A DNA stretch of 64,000 bases, from assembly GCF_000317435.1 (NCBI RefSeq), contig NC_019751.1:5580001-5644000 (forward strand), in the 5' to 3' direction. This DNA comes from Calothrix sp. PCC 6303 (GTDB lineage: Bacteria; Cyanobacteriota; Cyanobacteriia; Cyanobacteriales; Nostocaceae). The notes under the pieces were generated by a model. It had not been told where the DNA came from. It saw only the letters and a list, made by a program, of their open reading frames with translations, and did not search any database. The number at the start of each line of letters is the position of its first letter. The stretch's first letter is position 1. The translations under genes were made by a program, and so were the position numbers. Shown here in pieces: positions 46,404 to 55,824 of the stretch.

Positions 46404-46994
46404 CTACCAAAAGTCACTTACCTGATATCCAAATTCCAGTAACATCAGGCGTAACAAAGGTAAACTCAGACCAATTACGTTACTGTGACATCCGTCTATT
46501 TTTTCAACAAAGACGCTACCTTTACCTTCTAGGGCAAAAGCACCCGCACAACCTAGGGGTTCACCAGTTGCTACATATTTCCTAATTTCTTCATCACTTG
46601 GATTTGCAAAGTGAACTTTTGTGACTTGACACTTGACTAGCATCCGCTTCTTTGCAGTGTCAAACAAAACATGACCTGTGAGTAAATCACCAACGGTACC
46701 ACGCATTTCCTGCCAACGTGCGATCGCTTCCGCGTGATTTGCTGGTTTACCATGAATTTGACCATTCACAGCTAAAACTGAATCACAGCCCATCACCAAA
46801 GCAGACTCAAATTTTGGTGTAATTCTTTCAGCTTTACGTTGAGCCAATACTTGTACCAATAATACCGGATCACGGGATTGAACCAGTGATTCATCAAAAT
46901 CACTGGGAGCTACGATTGGATCAATGCCAATCGTTTGTAATAAACGCTTCCGTGCAGGAGATGCTGATGCAAGGACAAATTGCGAAATACCCAT
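46404..46994 (-). CDS. maf: Maf-type nucleoside triphosphate pyrophosphatase
   Basis: Hydrolyses non-canonical or regulatory nucleoside triphosphates; called septum formation inhibitor in Bacillus. Signature [15 protein letters not shown] at the N-terminus, [17 protein letters not shown] with the catalytic Asp, and [18 protein letters not shown] near the end; 196 residues is normal. It has an unusually long leader (46995-47255) that carries the riboswitch-like element described separately. Confidence 0.93.
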   Translation of the reverse strand: MGISQFVLASASPARKRLLQTIGIDPIVAPSDFDESLVQSRDPVLLVQVLAQRKAERITPKFESALVMGCDSVLAVNGQIHGKPANHAEAIARWQEMRGTVGDLLTGHVLFDTAKKRMLVKCQVTKVHFANPSDEEIRKYVATGEPLGCAGAFALEGKGSVFVEKIDGCHSNVIGLSLPLLRLMLLEFGYQVSDFW

Positions 46995-47124
46995 ACTTAG
47001 TTTATCAAATGCAAATCAACTGCTTGAGGTTGGGAAAAGTTAACAGAGTTCACCCAGATGGTTCATCTGGCTATCTAACTAGTTCACTTAGGAATGCGTA
47101 TTAAATAAAATGTAAGTTTTTATT

Positions 47125-47255
47125 TTGTGGAACAGGTATCCTGGCTGTGCAAATTAGATTAACGGGCAAGACTTCGGCGTGAGCGCTCAGTCCTTACCTC
47201 CGGTACACTTCGTTCCGACAGGCTCAGGAACCATTGAACGCTGTCCATTCCACAA
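47125..47255 (-). promoter_or_regulatory. Cobalamin-riboswitch-like RNA upstream of maf
   Basis: Read on the minus strand, the ends pair (TTGTGGAAnGGACAG with CTGTTCCACAA; 47245-47255 and 47125-47135). GGTTCC (47227-47232) sits at the place of the conserved GGU(G/U)CC box. Near the 3' end AGCCAGGATACCTG (47133-47146) matches the B12-box consensus. Between them are GGAAC, GTGTACCGGAGG and self-complementary TGAGCGCTCA. The core GGGAA/GGUG elements are degenerate, so it may be a divergent or decayed member. A hairpin (CCAGATG/CATCTGG, 47056-47072) lies between it and maf and could be an expression platform. Confidence 0.5.
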
Positions 47256-47337
47256 GATATGTATATTCTTTAATTGCTAATCCTTAGTTAATTAACCTAG
47301 TTAGTGCAGCGGGGAAGTCGAGGTGAACCCAAATTAT

Positions 47338-47883
47338 CTAATAAACTTGGAACGAATTCACGGAATTTTCCATCTGACGCTTGACCTTTGACCAGCGTTT
47401 GTCAGTAACTGAAGCATTGAAGGTAAATAATTTACCACGACTTACGGAAACAATAGCCAAATTATGGCGTTTCTGCTGATTAGGAAGTGTAATCAAGTAT
47501 TCCAATTTGTAATATTGCTTCCCTTCAACCTCTCTTTGTCCGGCATTTACTAACTCAGCTTGACGACCAGAACCTTCAGGTGCCAGAGCATTTTTACCTA
47601 GTTTATATCCGACTTCACCAGGAGTACCAAGTTCTACCAAGCTTTTACCACCTGGAACCGGACTAATTACAACAGAAATATTTTCCGATGGTTCAATAAT
47701 GTCGTGAAACACAACATCAGGACCATTACTGACTTTGACTTGTACCCAGCCGTTAGGATATGAGAACTGATAGCCATCAGTAGTATCTACGAAATCATTG
47801 AGTCCAGCGGCATTTGCAGCATTTATATTACTCAAGCCAAAACTCAGAACTAACAGCAAAATCAATCCGATTTTTTTCCACAT
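47338..47883 (-). CDS. psbP: Photosystem II assembly/extrinsic protein CyanoP (PsbP-like)
   Basis: Lumenal PsbP-family protein that acts in photosystem II assembly in cyanobacteria. Start placed at MWKKIGLILLLVLSFGLS (ATG at 47883, AGGA upstream); an ATG at 47916 would add 11 polar residues before the signal sequence. The mature region has GLNDFVDTTDGYQFSYPNGWVQV, VISPVPGGKSLVELGTPGEVG and RGKLFTFNASVTDKRW, the PsbP fold markers. There is no cysteine after the signal helix (NINAANAAGL), so this copy is probably not a lipoprotein, unlike Synechocystis CyanoP. Confidence 0.92.
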   Translation of the reverse strand: MWKKIGLILLLVLSFGLSNINAANAAGLNDFVDTTDGYQFSYPNGWVQVKVSNGPDVVFHDIIEPSENISVVISPVPGGKSLVELGTPGEVGYKLGKNALAPEGSGRQAELVNAGQREVEGKQYYKLEYLITLPNQQKRHNLAIVSVSRGKLFTFNASVTDKRWSKVKRQMENSVNSFQVY

Positions 47884-47916
47884 TTGTTTTTGATTCCTTT
47901 GGGCTGGGAGCAACAT

Positions 47917-48295
47917 GCAATTTGTATTATTTATTTATCGTTTCTATTTTCTCACCAAGGGGCACAGTCGGAAACTGAAAGCCATAATTCCCTTGTATCG
48001 GGTAATTTGAGTTTTTTGATCCAGAAAGAGTAAATTAGGAAAATTATTTTACGATGAGCAAGGTTAAATATGAAACAGTCTGCTAGTATAACAAGCGACT
48101 GTGTTGCATTTTGGCTAGCCAAGCTTAACTAAGTATAAAAGCTCTCAAAAGAGCAGTTTAACTATAGATTAATTACTTTGTCACCAAAAAGCCAGATAAA
48201 CAGCCAAATTTTCTAGCGGTAATTACTAGGAATAGTAGATTGTTTATCACTTGGGTAATTGTATTTATTTTTACTTGTGTGTCTAGGAGTAATCA
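47917..48295. other. Gene-free stretch between psbP and the DUF2278 gene
   Basis: 380 nt between divergent genes. It contains the 12-bp perfect palindrome TTGGCTAGCCAA (48111-48122), a possible operator, and the TAGGAG ribosome site for the gene at 48296. Nothing else recognised. Confidence 0.4.
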
Positions 48296-49282
48296 ATGCC
48301 TTTAAAAAATTACGGTGTTCTCAAATGTAAAGTTGTAGATCGCAAGTTAGGTGAGGGTCAAACCCCCCACTATCAAGTACTTGTGAGTGATGGAAAAATT
48401 CAATACCGGATTGCCATTAACGTCAAATCCAAAGAAAGTCCTTCGGAGTTGTTATATTTTGTCGATGACAATTTTGATCACCCAATTATCAAAGGTTTGG
48501 TTGAGTTGGACAACGGTTTTAACCATATTGAACGTCAACCTAATGGTTTAGCGTTAGATTTTATTCGGGGAAACTTCTTTGATACTAAGAAGATGAAACC
48601 ACTACCCCATAATGTCCCAGGACCAGATAATGATCTCAATGAGTTGATTGGATTGTATATTGAAAGGGCGCTCACCAGCCAAGATACGGCGATATATGCT
48701 TTTGGGGAAAAATGGGGACCAGAAGATAAAATCAAAGATAAGTATTTTGGGTTTGTCCCTGGTAATGGGATTCATGATATCCATATGAATCAGGGAAATG
48801 CTGGCAGGTTTGCCAAAGATAACGGAACTTGGCAGGATGGAGGGTTACTAATTCACTATCCATCTCGTCAGCAATGGGTGGGAATCTTTTTGGCATTCCA
48901 ATCTCAAGCATTCCATACCGATGATTCTACAGGCGATCGCATTCAGACTGAAATAGCGACAATTAGTGCAGGAGTCAGAATTGTTGCGGCAATGGTTAAT
49001 CCTGTTGGGGAAGATAAACAGGAAACAATAACTTTAATTAATTCATCTGCTGACATCATAGATTTAAGTGGCTGGTCATTAACAAACCAAACCAAGCGCA
49101 AATTCCCAATTAGTGGATCAATTAATCCCGGTGATGCTTTCAAAGTCACCTTAGATGAAAATCTAAATTTGGCTAACGAAGGAGGAACTATCACTCTCCT
49201 CGATAACCAAGGATTAAAAATTGATGGTGTTGCGTACACCAAGGATGATACAGCGCGAGAAGGCTGGACAGTCGTGTTTTAG
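48296..49282 (+). CDS. DUF2278 protein fused to a lamin-tail domain
   Basis: Residues 1-225 match the DUF2278/YukJ family: PLKNYGVLKCKVVDRKLGEG at the start, HYQVLVSDGKIQYRIAINVKS, and GIHDIHMNQGN ... WQDGGLLIHYPSRQQWVGIFLAFQSQAFHTDD. Residues 230-328 are a lamin-tail (LTD) beta-sandwich: ETITLINSSADIIDLSGWSLTN ... ISGSINPGDAFKVTL ... GTITLLDNQG. LTD domains in bacteria often accompany secreted nucleases or surface proteins, but no signal peptide is seen here. Function unknown. ATG with TAGGAG at good spacing. Confidence 0.88.
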   Translation: MPLKNYGVLKCKVVDRKLGEGQTPHYQVLVSDGKIQYRIAINVKSKESPSELLYFVDDNFDHPIIKGLVELDNGFNHIERQPNGLALDFIRGNFFDTKKMKPLPHNVPGPDNDLNELIGLYIERALTSQDTAIYAFGEKWGPEDKIKDKYFGFVPGNGIHDIHMNQGNAGRFAKDNGTWQDGGLLIHYPSRQQWVGIFLAFQSQAFHTDDSTGDRIQTEIATISAGVRIVAAMVNPVGEDKQETITLINSSADIIDLSGWSLTNQTKRKFPISGSINPGDAFKVTLDENLNLANEGGTITLLDNQGLKIDGVAYTKDDTAREGWTVVF

Positions 49283-49352
49283 AATCAGTAAACAGTGAAC
49301 AGCGATTAGACTAAATTAGAAACTCAACTCTAACTGATAACTGTTCACTGAT

Positions 49353-50744
49353 TTAATCGACTTTTAAAACCACCAATGTCATATCATCAGCATTTTGCTT
49401 TTCAGTACCGACGAAATCATTAACTCTATCGAACATATAATCGAGGATTTCTTGCGGGTTTTTACACAAGCGACAAGCTGTAGTTAGGGAGAACATCAGG
49501 TTCTCTTCGTCAAATCTATCGCCACTAGCTGAGGCTGCATCAGTCAAGCCATCAGTATAATATATGACTACATCTCCAGCTTCCAGTACTACTTGCCCAT
49601 CTTCATATTGACTGTTAGCATCCAAACCAATCAACATCCCATAGGCATCTAAACGGGTAATGGTTTTAGTTGCTGCGTGCCACCATAAAGGGGGATTGTG
49701 TGCTGCATTGCTATAAGATAGAGTACGCGATCGCGGATCGAACTCTGAGTAGAATAATGTAACAAACCGATTGGAGTTTTCCAAATCCGAATACATTACC
49801 CGGTTCAAATTTTGTAAAATGACCCCTGGTGGATGACCATGTAAAACTTCTCCCCGTAGCATCCCCCTCATCATTGTCATAATCAAGCCAGCGGGAACAC
49901 CTTTCCCCATCACATCACCAATCACAAAACCCCAACGTCCGTCATCGACGGTTATTTGGTGATGAGGCTGAATTTGATTCTGACTGGTATGGATAAAATC
50001 ATAATAGTCACCACCAACCCGATTAGCAGGTTTACAACGTGCAGCAAGATTGACACCTGCAATTGTGGGACATTGACGCGGTAATAGTCGTCTTTGGATT
50101 TCTGCGGCAATTTCCAATTCTTGATCTAGACGCTCTTTTTTCCTTAACTCTACAGCCAACTCGTCATTGTCAATCGCCACAGCGGTTTGATCTGCCACTA
50201 AGCGGACTAATTTTTGACGGGTTTCTGTCCAAGAATAATCAGGATCACGACTCAATACATATAACCATCCCCGTTCGGTATGCTTGAGTAGAATTGCAGT
50301 TCCAAAAACCTGCATGTCTGGTCCTAGGAAACGATGCATGTGGTCATCTAGTACATTTGTAGTAGAATTGACTACAGGCGTACTATTTGGTGCTAAGGTA
50401 ATCTGACTTGTTGCAGTTTCTAAAGCTTTACGGATATTTTTTCGTTGACGACTATCTTGCCAATGCAGTTGTTCCAGTCGCACTTGCCCATTTGGCTTGT
50501 AGAGAAATAAAGCGCTACCATCGGCATCGGTAACTCTTGCTGCCATTAATGGAATTAATTCCAGGAATTGATTGAGATTATTGAAACTGCGAAGGGCAAA
50601 ACCCAACGAACTGAGTAAGTCTTGAATTTTATTCTGTTCTCGATGCAGCCTTGCCACGAGTTCCTTTAACGCCACAACTGGGGTGACATCTGTTGCGGCG
50701 TTAGTATTATCTGTAGGTTGAGAAGGTGATTGAGGCACAGTCAC
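49353..50744 (-). CDS. SpoIIE/RsbU-type PP2C phosphatase with GAF domain
   Basis: Serine/threonine phosphatase of the PPM family, of the kind that acts in partner-switching on STAS-domain anti-anti-sigma proteins. An N-terminal coiled segment (KELVARLHREQNKIQDLL), a GAF domain (about 50-195), a signalling helix with EIAAEIQRRLLPRQCP, then the phosphatase domain with VGGDYYDFI, WGFVIGDVMGKGVPAGLIM and VIYYTDGLTDA, which carry the metal-binding aspartates. All catalytic acids look intact. Signal and target are unknown; no anti-sigma gene is next to it. Confidence 0.92.
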   Translation of the reverse strand: MTVPQSPSQPTDNTNAATDVTPVVALKELVARLHREQNKIQDLLSSLGFALRSFNNLNQFLELIPLMAARVTDADGSALFLYKPNGQVRLEQLHWQDSRQRKNIRKALETATSQITLAPNSTPVVNSTTNVLDDHMHRFLGPDMQVFGTAILLKHTERGWLYVLSRDPDYSWTETRQKLVRLVADQTAVAIDNDELAVELRKKERLDQELEIAAEIQRRLLPRQCPTIAGVNLAARCKPANRVGGDYYDFIHTSQNQIQPHHQITVDDGRWGFVIGDVMGKGVPAGLIMTMMRGMLRGEVLHGHPPGVILQNLNRVMYSDLENSNRFVTLFYSEFDPRSRTLSYSNAAHNPPLWWHAATKTITRLDAYGMLIGLDANSQYEDGQVVLEAGDVVIYYTDGLTDAASASGDRFDEENLMFSLTTACRLCKNPQEILDYMFDRVNDFVGTEKQNADDMTLVVLKVD

Positions 50745-51935
50745 AGGTATGATTTCGCTTGATATTAAGATAGGCAGATTTCTACGGATTTGTGAAATAT
50801 TCTACTTTGAGATTGCTACATTATATTGTGGCAAGGTTCGCTATTTTAGCAAGGGTATAAAGACGTAGGATGAAAATTTTACGAGTATTTCATTTTTTGC
50901 GCTAATTTTCCTATTAATTTATAAACAGAAAACCAAAATATTTTATTCTATATATGCTTTACAAATGACGATCGATGTAATTTTAGCTCATCAAATTTAT
51001 CATTCTTTCATAACATAATATTCAATAATCTATTTTTAGATATAAAAAACACTCAGTGTATATCAATTTAGTCCTCAGCGTCTAACCAAATTGCCTAGGG
51101 GGTAACAGGTATAGGGGGTCAGAGGATATAAAAATAAATTTTACTGGAAATAATTTAGTAAAAATCGTATGTTATTTCTAACCTAAACTTTATCTATTTT
51201 GACAATTGTAGTTTGCAATCAAGATTGTGAGATTGCTTGCTGACTTTGCAATGACAAAGCTCAAGTTTTGATGATGGACGAGATTTAGTTAGTCGTAAAA
51301 TAAGTTTATCTATCCCACTGCATAAGTTAGCATGTAAATGAACGAATGAGTAAAAATTATCTTAATAAAATTCAATAGCTTAAGAATAAACCAGTTGATG
51401 AAATAACTAAATGACTGGCGAAAAGTATTTATCAGGTGGCAAAAGTCTTTAATTCAGGGAGTTTAACCAAAGCCAACCTGTTACAATTCTCCTATTTTTA
51501 CGGAAAAAGCTTCTGGGAACATTCCGTTTTGGAAGAAATACCCTAGAAGGGTGTCCTTATAGGAGCGAAACCCACGAAGGTTGTTAGCCCCAGGTTTCTA
51601 GCCTGATGGGCTATTTGCCAAAAGTAGATGCTCTCAATCTGCTTCCAAAAACTTGCCTCCTGCCTTATACGTTGATTAACACCTCATCTAAGGAACGGGA
51701 ATTTGATAACATTCAAGCTTACTCGAATATGAAATGGTGCATTGCGCTCCGCTTACACACCCTAAGGAATGCTGTTGATTTAATCCGCATTCCTAAGAGC
51801 CTATTTATAAAGTAGATATTAGCTACGGCATGTTAAGCATTGCTTTAACATTGCCGACAAATATTGGGTTTACTTTATAAACTATCTTTAACAGAGAATC
51901 AGATGAGTATATTTTACTCATTCAAACCCTGGTGT
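50745..51935. other. 1.2 kb gene-free stretch between ftsY and the phosphatase gene
   Basis: Mostly AT-rich. Within 51536-51860 the composition changes: AAGGGTGTCCTTATAGGAGC, TAGCCC/GGGCTA arms (51579-51612) and AAGGAATGC/GCATTCCT arms (51763-51795) suggest structure. An open frame (51606-51815) runs through it but has no family signature. At 51826-51856 CGGCATGTTAA and TTAACATTGCCG form an 11-bp hairpin that could terminate ftsY transcription. No gene is called. Confidence 0.45.
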
Positions 51936-53501
51936 TTAGTCGCTAAGTAGGGCTTCGACAAATTCATAACTGGAAAAAGGACGTAAATCTTCGATTCCTT
52001 CCCCAGCACCAATAAAGCGAATTGGTAAACCCAGTTGTTTAACAACAGCAAGGGCAACACCACCTTTAGCAGTTCCGTCAAGCTTTGTCAGTACTACACC
52101 GCTAAGTTGTGCGGCTTCGGAAAAAACTTCAGCTTGTCGCAAACCATTTTGACCTAGGGTTGCGTCTAAAACCAACAGTGATTCTACTTTGGCGTTTGGG
52201 GCTTTTTTATCGATGATGCGACGGACTTTACTGAGTTCCTCCATCAAATTCTTTTTGTTTTGTAATCGTCCGGCAGTATCGATGATCAGTAGTTCAGTAT
52301 TACGGGCATTTGCGGCTACTATAGCATCAAAAACTACGGCAGCCGGGTCAGTATTTTTGCCGGGATTAGATATAACTTCGACACCGCTACGGCTACCCCA
52401 GACTTTTACTTGCTCAACAGCAGCAGCGCGGAAGGTGTCGGCGGCACCAATCAGGGTTTTATAGCCGGATTTTTGGGATAGGTGAGCGAGTTTACCAACT
52501 GTTGTGGTTTTCCCAGCACCATTAACCCCAGTCATTAACCAAATATTGAGGCTGTCTTTTTCTGGTCCGAAACTGGTTTTGCTAGATTTATGGATGGGTG
52601 CTTCCAGCATATCCCGTAGGATTTGTTTGAGATATGCGATCGCTACATCGGGAGGAAGGGTTTCTTCTCGTAGTCTTTTCTGTAATGCTTCGATTACAAA
52701 ATCTGTGGCTTCTACTCCCACATCTGCTTGAAGTAGTAAGGACTCAATTTCCACCACCGCCGCTTGGTTGAGGGGTCCTTGACCAACTATTGCCTTCAGC
52801 TGGTTAATAATACTACGGCGGGTTTTATCTAAGCCTTGGCGGAGTTTCCTCAACCAGGTAATTTCCTCAATTGTGACATCTTCCGCTCGTCGTCCTTGTG
52901 CTGCCAGTATCTCCGCTGACCACACAAAGCCATCATCAAAGGCAACATCAGGAATTTTCTCGCCTACTTCTGATGTGCTAGATATTACATCACCTTCCTG
53001 TGTTGGTTCTGTAACTTCGATGGCATTAGCAAGTAATCGTTCTTGCCTTGCTTGTTTTTCAGCAGCAGCTCGCTCTATAAATGACAAATTTTCAGAATTA
53101 GAAGATTCTGTGATTGCTTCGGTAACTGGTGTGGCAGTATCAGCGATCGAATCACCATTATCAGGTGGGGTGGCAATCTCCTCTGCAACTATCTCTGAAA
53201 CTGCTTCCTGTTGAAGATTTAGGGCAATCTCAATGTTTGTGTCTGACGGTATTTTTTCTTCCACCTCATTACTAACAGCCGGTTCTGTAGCAGCTTCCAC
53301 ATCTGCTTGCGGATGCATATTTTCTTGAATATTGTCTTGAATATTCTTGTAAGCTGCTTTGGCAAATGCTAGCAAATCCAATCCCGTATCTGGTGTAGTA
53401 TCAGCATCTGTTTTTACCTCTTCTACAGGAGGAGTATCCGCAGAAGATGGAGGTGTTTGGGAAGAATCATTAGATTGACGGCGAAACCAATTAAAAGCCA
53501 T
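51936..53501 (-). CDS. ftsY: Signal recognition particle receptor FtsY
   Basis: GTPase that docks SRP-ribosome complexes at the membrane. The first 200 residues are acidic and low in order (DTTPDTGLDLLAFAKAAYKN, many Glu/Ala/Thr), as in other cyanobacterial FtsY. The NG domain follows: LRKLRQGLDKTRRSIINQLK, GTPase G1 GVNGAGKTTTVGKLA, DTFRAAAVEQ (G2), DTAGR (G3), TKLDG (G4), and the end GEGIEDLRPFSSYEFVEALL. Complete at 521 residues. It lies downstream of nusB on the same strand. Confidence 0.96.
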   Translation of the reverse strand: MAFNWFRRQSNDSSQTPPSSADTPPVEEVKTDADTTPDTGLDLLAFAKAAYKNIQDNIQENMHPQADVEAATEPAVSNEVEEKIPSDTNIEIALNLQQEAVSEIVAEEIATPPDNGDSIADTATPVTEAITESSNSENLSFIERAAAEKQARQERLLANAIEVTEPTQEGDVISSTSEVGEKIPDVAFDDGFVWSAEILAAQGRRAEDVTIEEITWLRKLRQGLDKTRRSIINQLKAIVGQGPLNQAAVVEIESLLLQADVGVEATDFVIEALQKRLREETLPPDVAIAYLKQILRDMLEAPIHKSSKTSFGPEKDSLNIWLMTGVNGAGKTTTVGKLAHLSQKSGYKTLIGAADTFRAAAVEQVKVWGSRSGVEVISNPGKNTDPAAVVFDAIVAANARNTELLIIDTAGRLQNKKNLMEELSKVRRIIDKKAPNAKVESLLVLDATLGQNGLRQAEVFSEAAQLSGVVLTKLDGTAKGGVALAVVKQLGLPIRFIGAGEGIEDLRPFSSYEFVEALLSD

Positions 53502-53743
53502 TGTAGATAAAAATATTAGTAGTTATTCATTTATTTGAACATATCCCAATTAACAGTTACCAACCAACTGCTGGGTGTCACCAAAAAGGGGATGATCAAT
53601 GAGGGGAGTAGGCAGTAGGCGGGTTTTTGGAAGAAGCTTGAACTCCCACCAAAAACTTTTCCCCTTAAAAGAGGAGGCTGGTACCGGGTTTGCTTTAGTA
53701 AATAAACCGTATATTGCTTCCCGATGCAATTGGTATAAATTCT

Positions 53744-54373
53744 CTAAACTGTTTGTTTCTGTTCAGTGACTCGTCGTAAAACACCATTAATAAAGCGATA
53801 ACCATCTTCTTCGCTATAGCGCTTGGCTAATTCCACAGCTTCATTAATTGCCATACTGGGTTCAAGTCCCAAGAAACTCATCTCTGTGACAGCAATACGT
53901 AAAATATCTCGATCGATTTGAGCCAAACGATTAACCTGCCAGTCAACCAAAGCGGCAGATATCTTTGCATCTACAGCAACACGATTTTCGCTGACTGTCT
54001 GAACAATTCTGATAGCGTATCTGCCAACATCTTTATCTTGATTTGCCAGCTGAATTAGTTCAGGAAATTCCACTGCTGCACCCAATTTATTAATTGCTGT
54101 TTGGGTATAAGTTACAGCTTCTTTCATCATTGTTCGAGCAATATCCAAATCCGCAGCACGGGTTTGACTAGTCAAAATCCGATCGTTACTACGTTGTAAT
54201 TCCCCTGCGGCATTGTCCAGTGTATCTTGGACTTCAGAGCGAAGGGTGCGAACTGCTGCCAAAACTAGTTTTGGTAGTTGATCTTCGCTGAGTTTTTTGG
54301 GATTTGTTGGTAATTGACTCAGGCATAATAGAGCCAATTCACGGGCGATTTGGCGAGGTTTACGTTCTTGCAT
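53744..54373 (-). CDS. nusB: Transcription antitermination factor NusB
   Basis: Binds boxA RNA with NusE/S10 in rRNA antitermination. The N-terminal [16 protein letters not shown] and the C-terminal [12 protein letters not shown] ... [25 protein letters not shown] are the NusB fold signatures. 209 residues, longer than the approximately 140 of E. coli because of an inserted helical stretch (about 30-90) found in cyanobacterial forms. Lies between a DUF502 gene and ftsY, all in one direction. Confidence 0.94.
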   Translation of the reverse strand: MQERKPRQIARELALLCLSQLPTNPKKLSEDQLPKLVLAAVRTLRSEVQDTLDNAAGELQRSNDRILTSQTRAADLDIARTMMKEAVTYTQTAINKLGAAVEFPELIQLANQDKDVGRYAIRIVQTVSENRVAVDAKISAALVDWQVNRLAQIDRDILRIAVTEMSFLGLEPSMAINEAVELAKRYSEEDGYRFINGVLRRVTEQKQTV

Positions 54374-54444
54374 AGGACTTTATTGGGGCTTTATTGGGGC
54401 TGGGTTGAGGACTATGTGTAGTTACAACTGTACTGGAATTTTTA

Positions 54445-55236
54445 TCACGTTTCTTCAACCTTTATTGCTGAACGCTTAGTTTCCAGGACGGGAATTTCTA
54501 CCTTGTGTTCTTTTTGCCGTTCTTGTACTACCAATGGAGATGGTAAATTTGATGGATTAGTGGGGGCAACAATACCGCCAGAAACAACAATTTTAAAGGC
54601 ATCTTCGATAGAAAGCGAGAGATTGACAGCTTCGTCTTCGGGAATTACTGCATACCACCCGGTGGTAGGGTTTGGTGTAGTGGGGATAAAAACACTTAAC
54701 ATTGGACGGGACATTTGTGCTTGAATATCGCTACTAATGACTCCTGTGACGAATGCGATCGCCCAAATCCCTGGACGAGGATATTCTACTAGAATTACTC
54801 GACGAAACTTGCCATTGGTGTCTTTTAGTAATGTCTCTAAAAGTTGTTTGAGGGTTTTGTAAACCTGTCCGGCTAAGGGAATTGCCTGTAAGAAGCGCTC
54901 ACCAAAATCAAGCAACCACTGCCCAGCAATGTTACGAGCCATCAAGCCAATTACTAAAATACTCAATAGGGGAACTGCAAACCCCACCAAGAGATTTAGC
55001 AAATTCACCACAATTGGGTGCATTCCATCAAAAGGATTGAGTTGTTTAGGAATTTGGGTGAGAAAATCAATTACCCAGTTAGCAATAGTAATGGTTAACC
55101 AAATCGTGGTGGCTAAGGGAATCACTACCAGCAAACCAGCGATTAGGTCATTTTTTAAGTCTTGCTTTAAGCGTTCGATGACCAAGCCCCGATTCTCCTT
55201 TTTTATGCTAATGGAAGTTCTTTTCTGAATACTCAT
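54445..55236 (-). CDS. DUF502 family membrane protein
   Basis: Two hydrophobic helices (AGLLVVIPLATTIWLTITIANW near 35-56 and the VNLLNLLVGFAVPLLSILVIGL region near 78-100) followed by a soluble domain with FGERFLQAIPLAGQVYKTLKQL, GKFRRVILVEYPRPGIWAIAFVTG and VFIPTTPNPTTGWYAVIPED, which are hallmarks of DUF502. Biochemical role unknown. First gene of a DUF502-nusB-ftsY group whose order I recall from other cyanobacteria. The gap to nusB is 71 nt. Confidence 0.9.
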   Translation of the reverse strand: MSIQKRTSISIKKENRGLVIERLKQDLKNDLIAGLLVVIPLATTIWLTITIANWVIDFLTQIPKQLNPFDGMHPIVVNLLNLLVGFAVPLLSILVIGLMARNIAGQWLLDFGERFLQAIPLAGQVYKTLKQLLETLLKDTNGKFRRVILVEYPRPGIWAIAFVTGVISSDIQAQMSRPMLSVFIPTTPNPTTGWYAVIPEDEAVNLSLSIEDAFKIVVSGGIVAPTNPSNLPSPLVVQERQKEHKVEIPVLETKRSAIKVEET

Positions 55237-55824
55237 ACCAGTAGTTGTCCACGATATGGCTTTTGTTCTTGGTAGCTAACGGCTAAACACTAGCAGTTAA
55301 TCCATAGGATAAAACTAGGCTTTCTCACCTTGGCGATATTTCTGATGTAGCTAACGTGGGATAACTTCTCACTCCTGCCCAAAGTCGGAACTAGAAGTAA
55401 TACCAAAATAACCCTATCAGAATACTTCCAGCTAACCTAGTCATATCTAGATTTGTACTATTTTTAAGCCTTGTAAATTATTGTTGCAAGTCTTAAAGAT
55501 AATACTAATCCTATCGTGCCACAACAAAAACTGCCCAAGACTGGCAAAACATCTGACGAAAACCAGAAATTACTGCCAGTGATTGAGTAAATATTAGAGC
55601 TTTATAGGCACTATTATGAGAAAAAATTTTGCAGAACTGTCAATTTATGTAACAGGACTTCTTGCCGCTGACAAATGAGTCTAAATACTCTTAAGTACAT
55701 AGGCATAAATATTTAGAATTTAATTTAGAATTTAATTTAGAATTTAGACATTTTTCAACACGAGTGAAATGGCTGTTGCCCGTTCCCTGTTCCCTTGCCT
55801 AAATAGATAATTTATTTTGCAGGA
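55237..55824. repeat. Gene-free stretch with a 12-bp tandem repeat
   Basis: 590 nt. At 55712-55747 the unit TTTAGAATTTAA occurs three times in a row (last copy with the final base changed). The rest is AT-rich without an identifiable gene; the DUF502 promoter is expected near 55240-55330. Confidence 0.6.

Noticed and set aside
47125-47255. 6S RNA or SRP RNA on either strand
   Set aside because: The closing stem fits many RNAs, but the SRP tip sequence is absent and the B12-box match argues for a riboswitch-like leader.
51606-51815. Plus-strand 69-codon open frame
   Set aside because: No family signature; the DNA has inverted arms that suggest RNA structure or repeat debris rather than coding.
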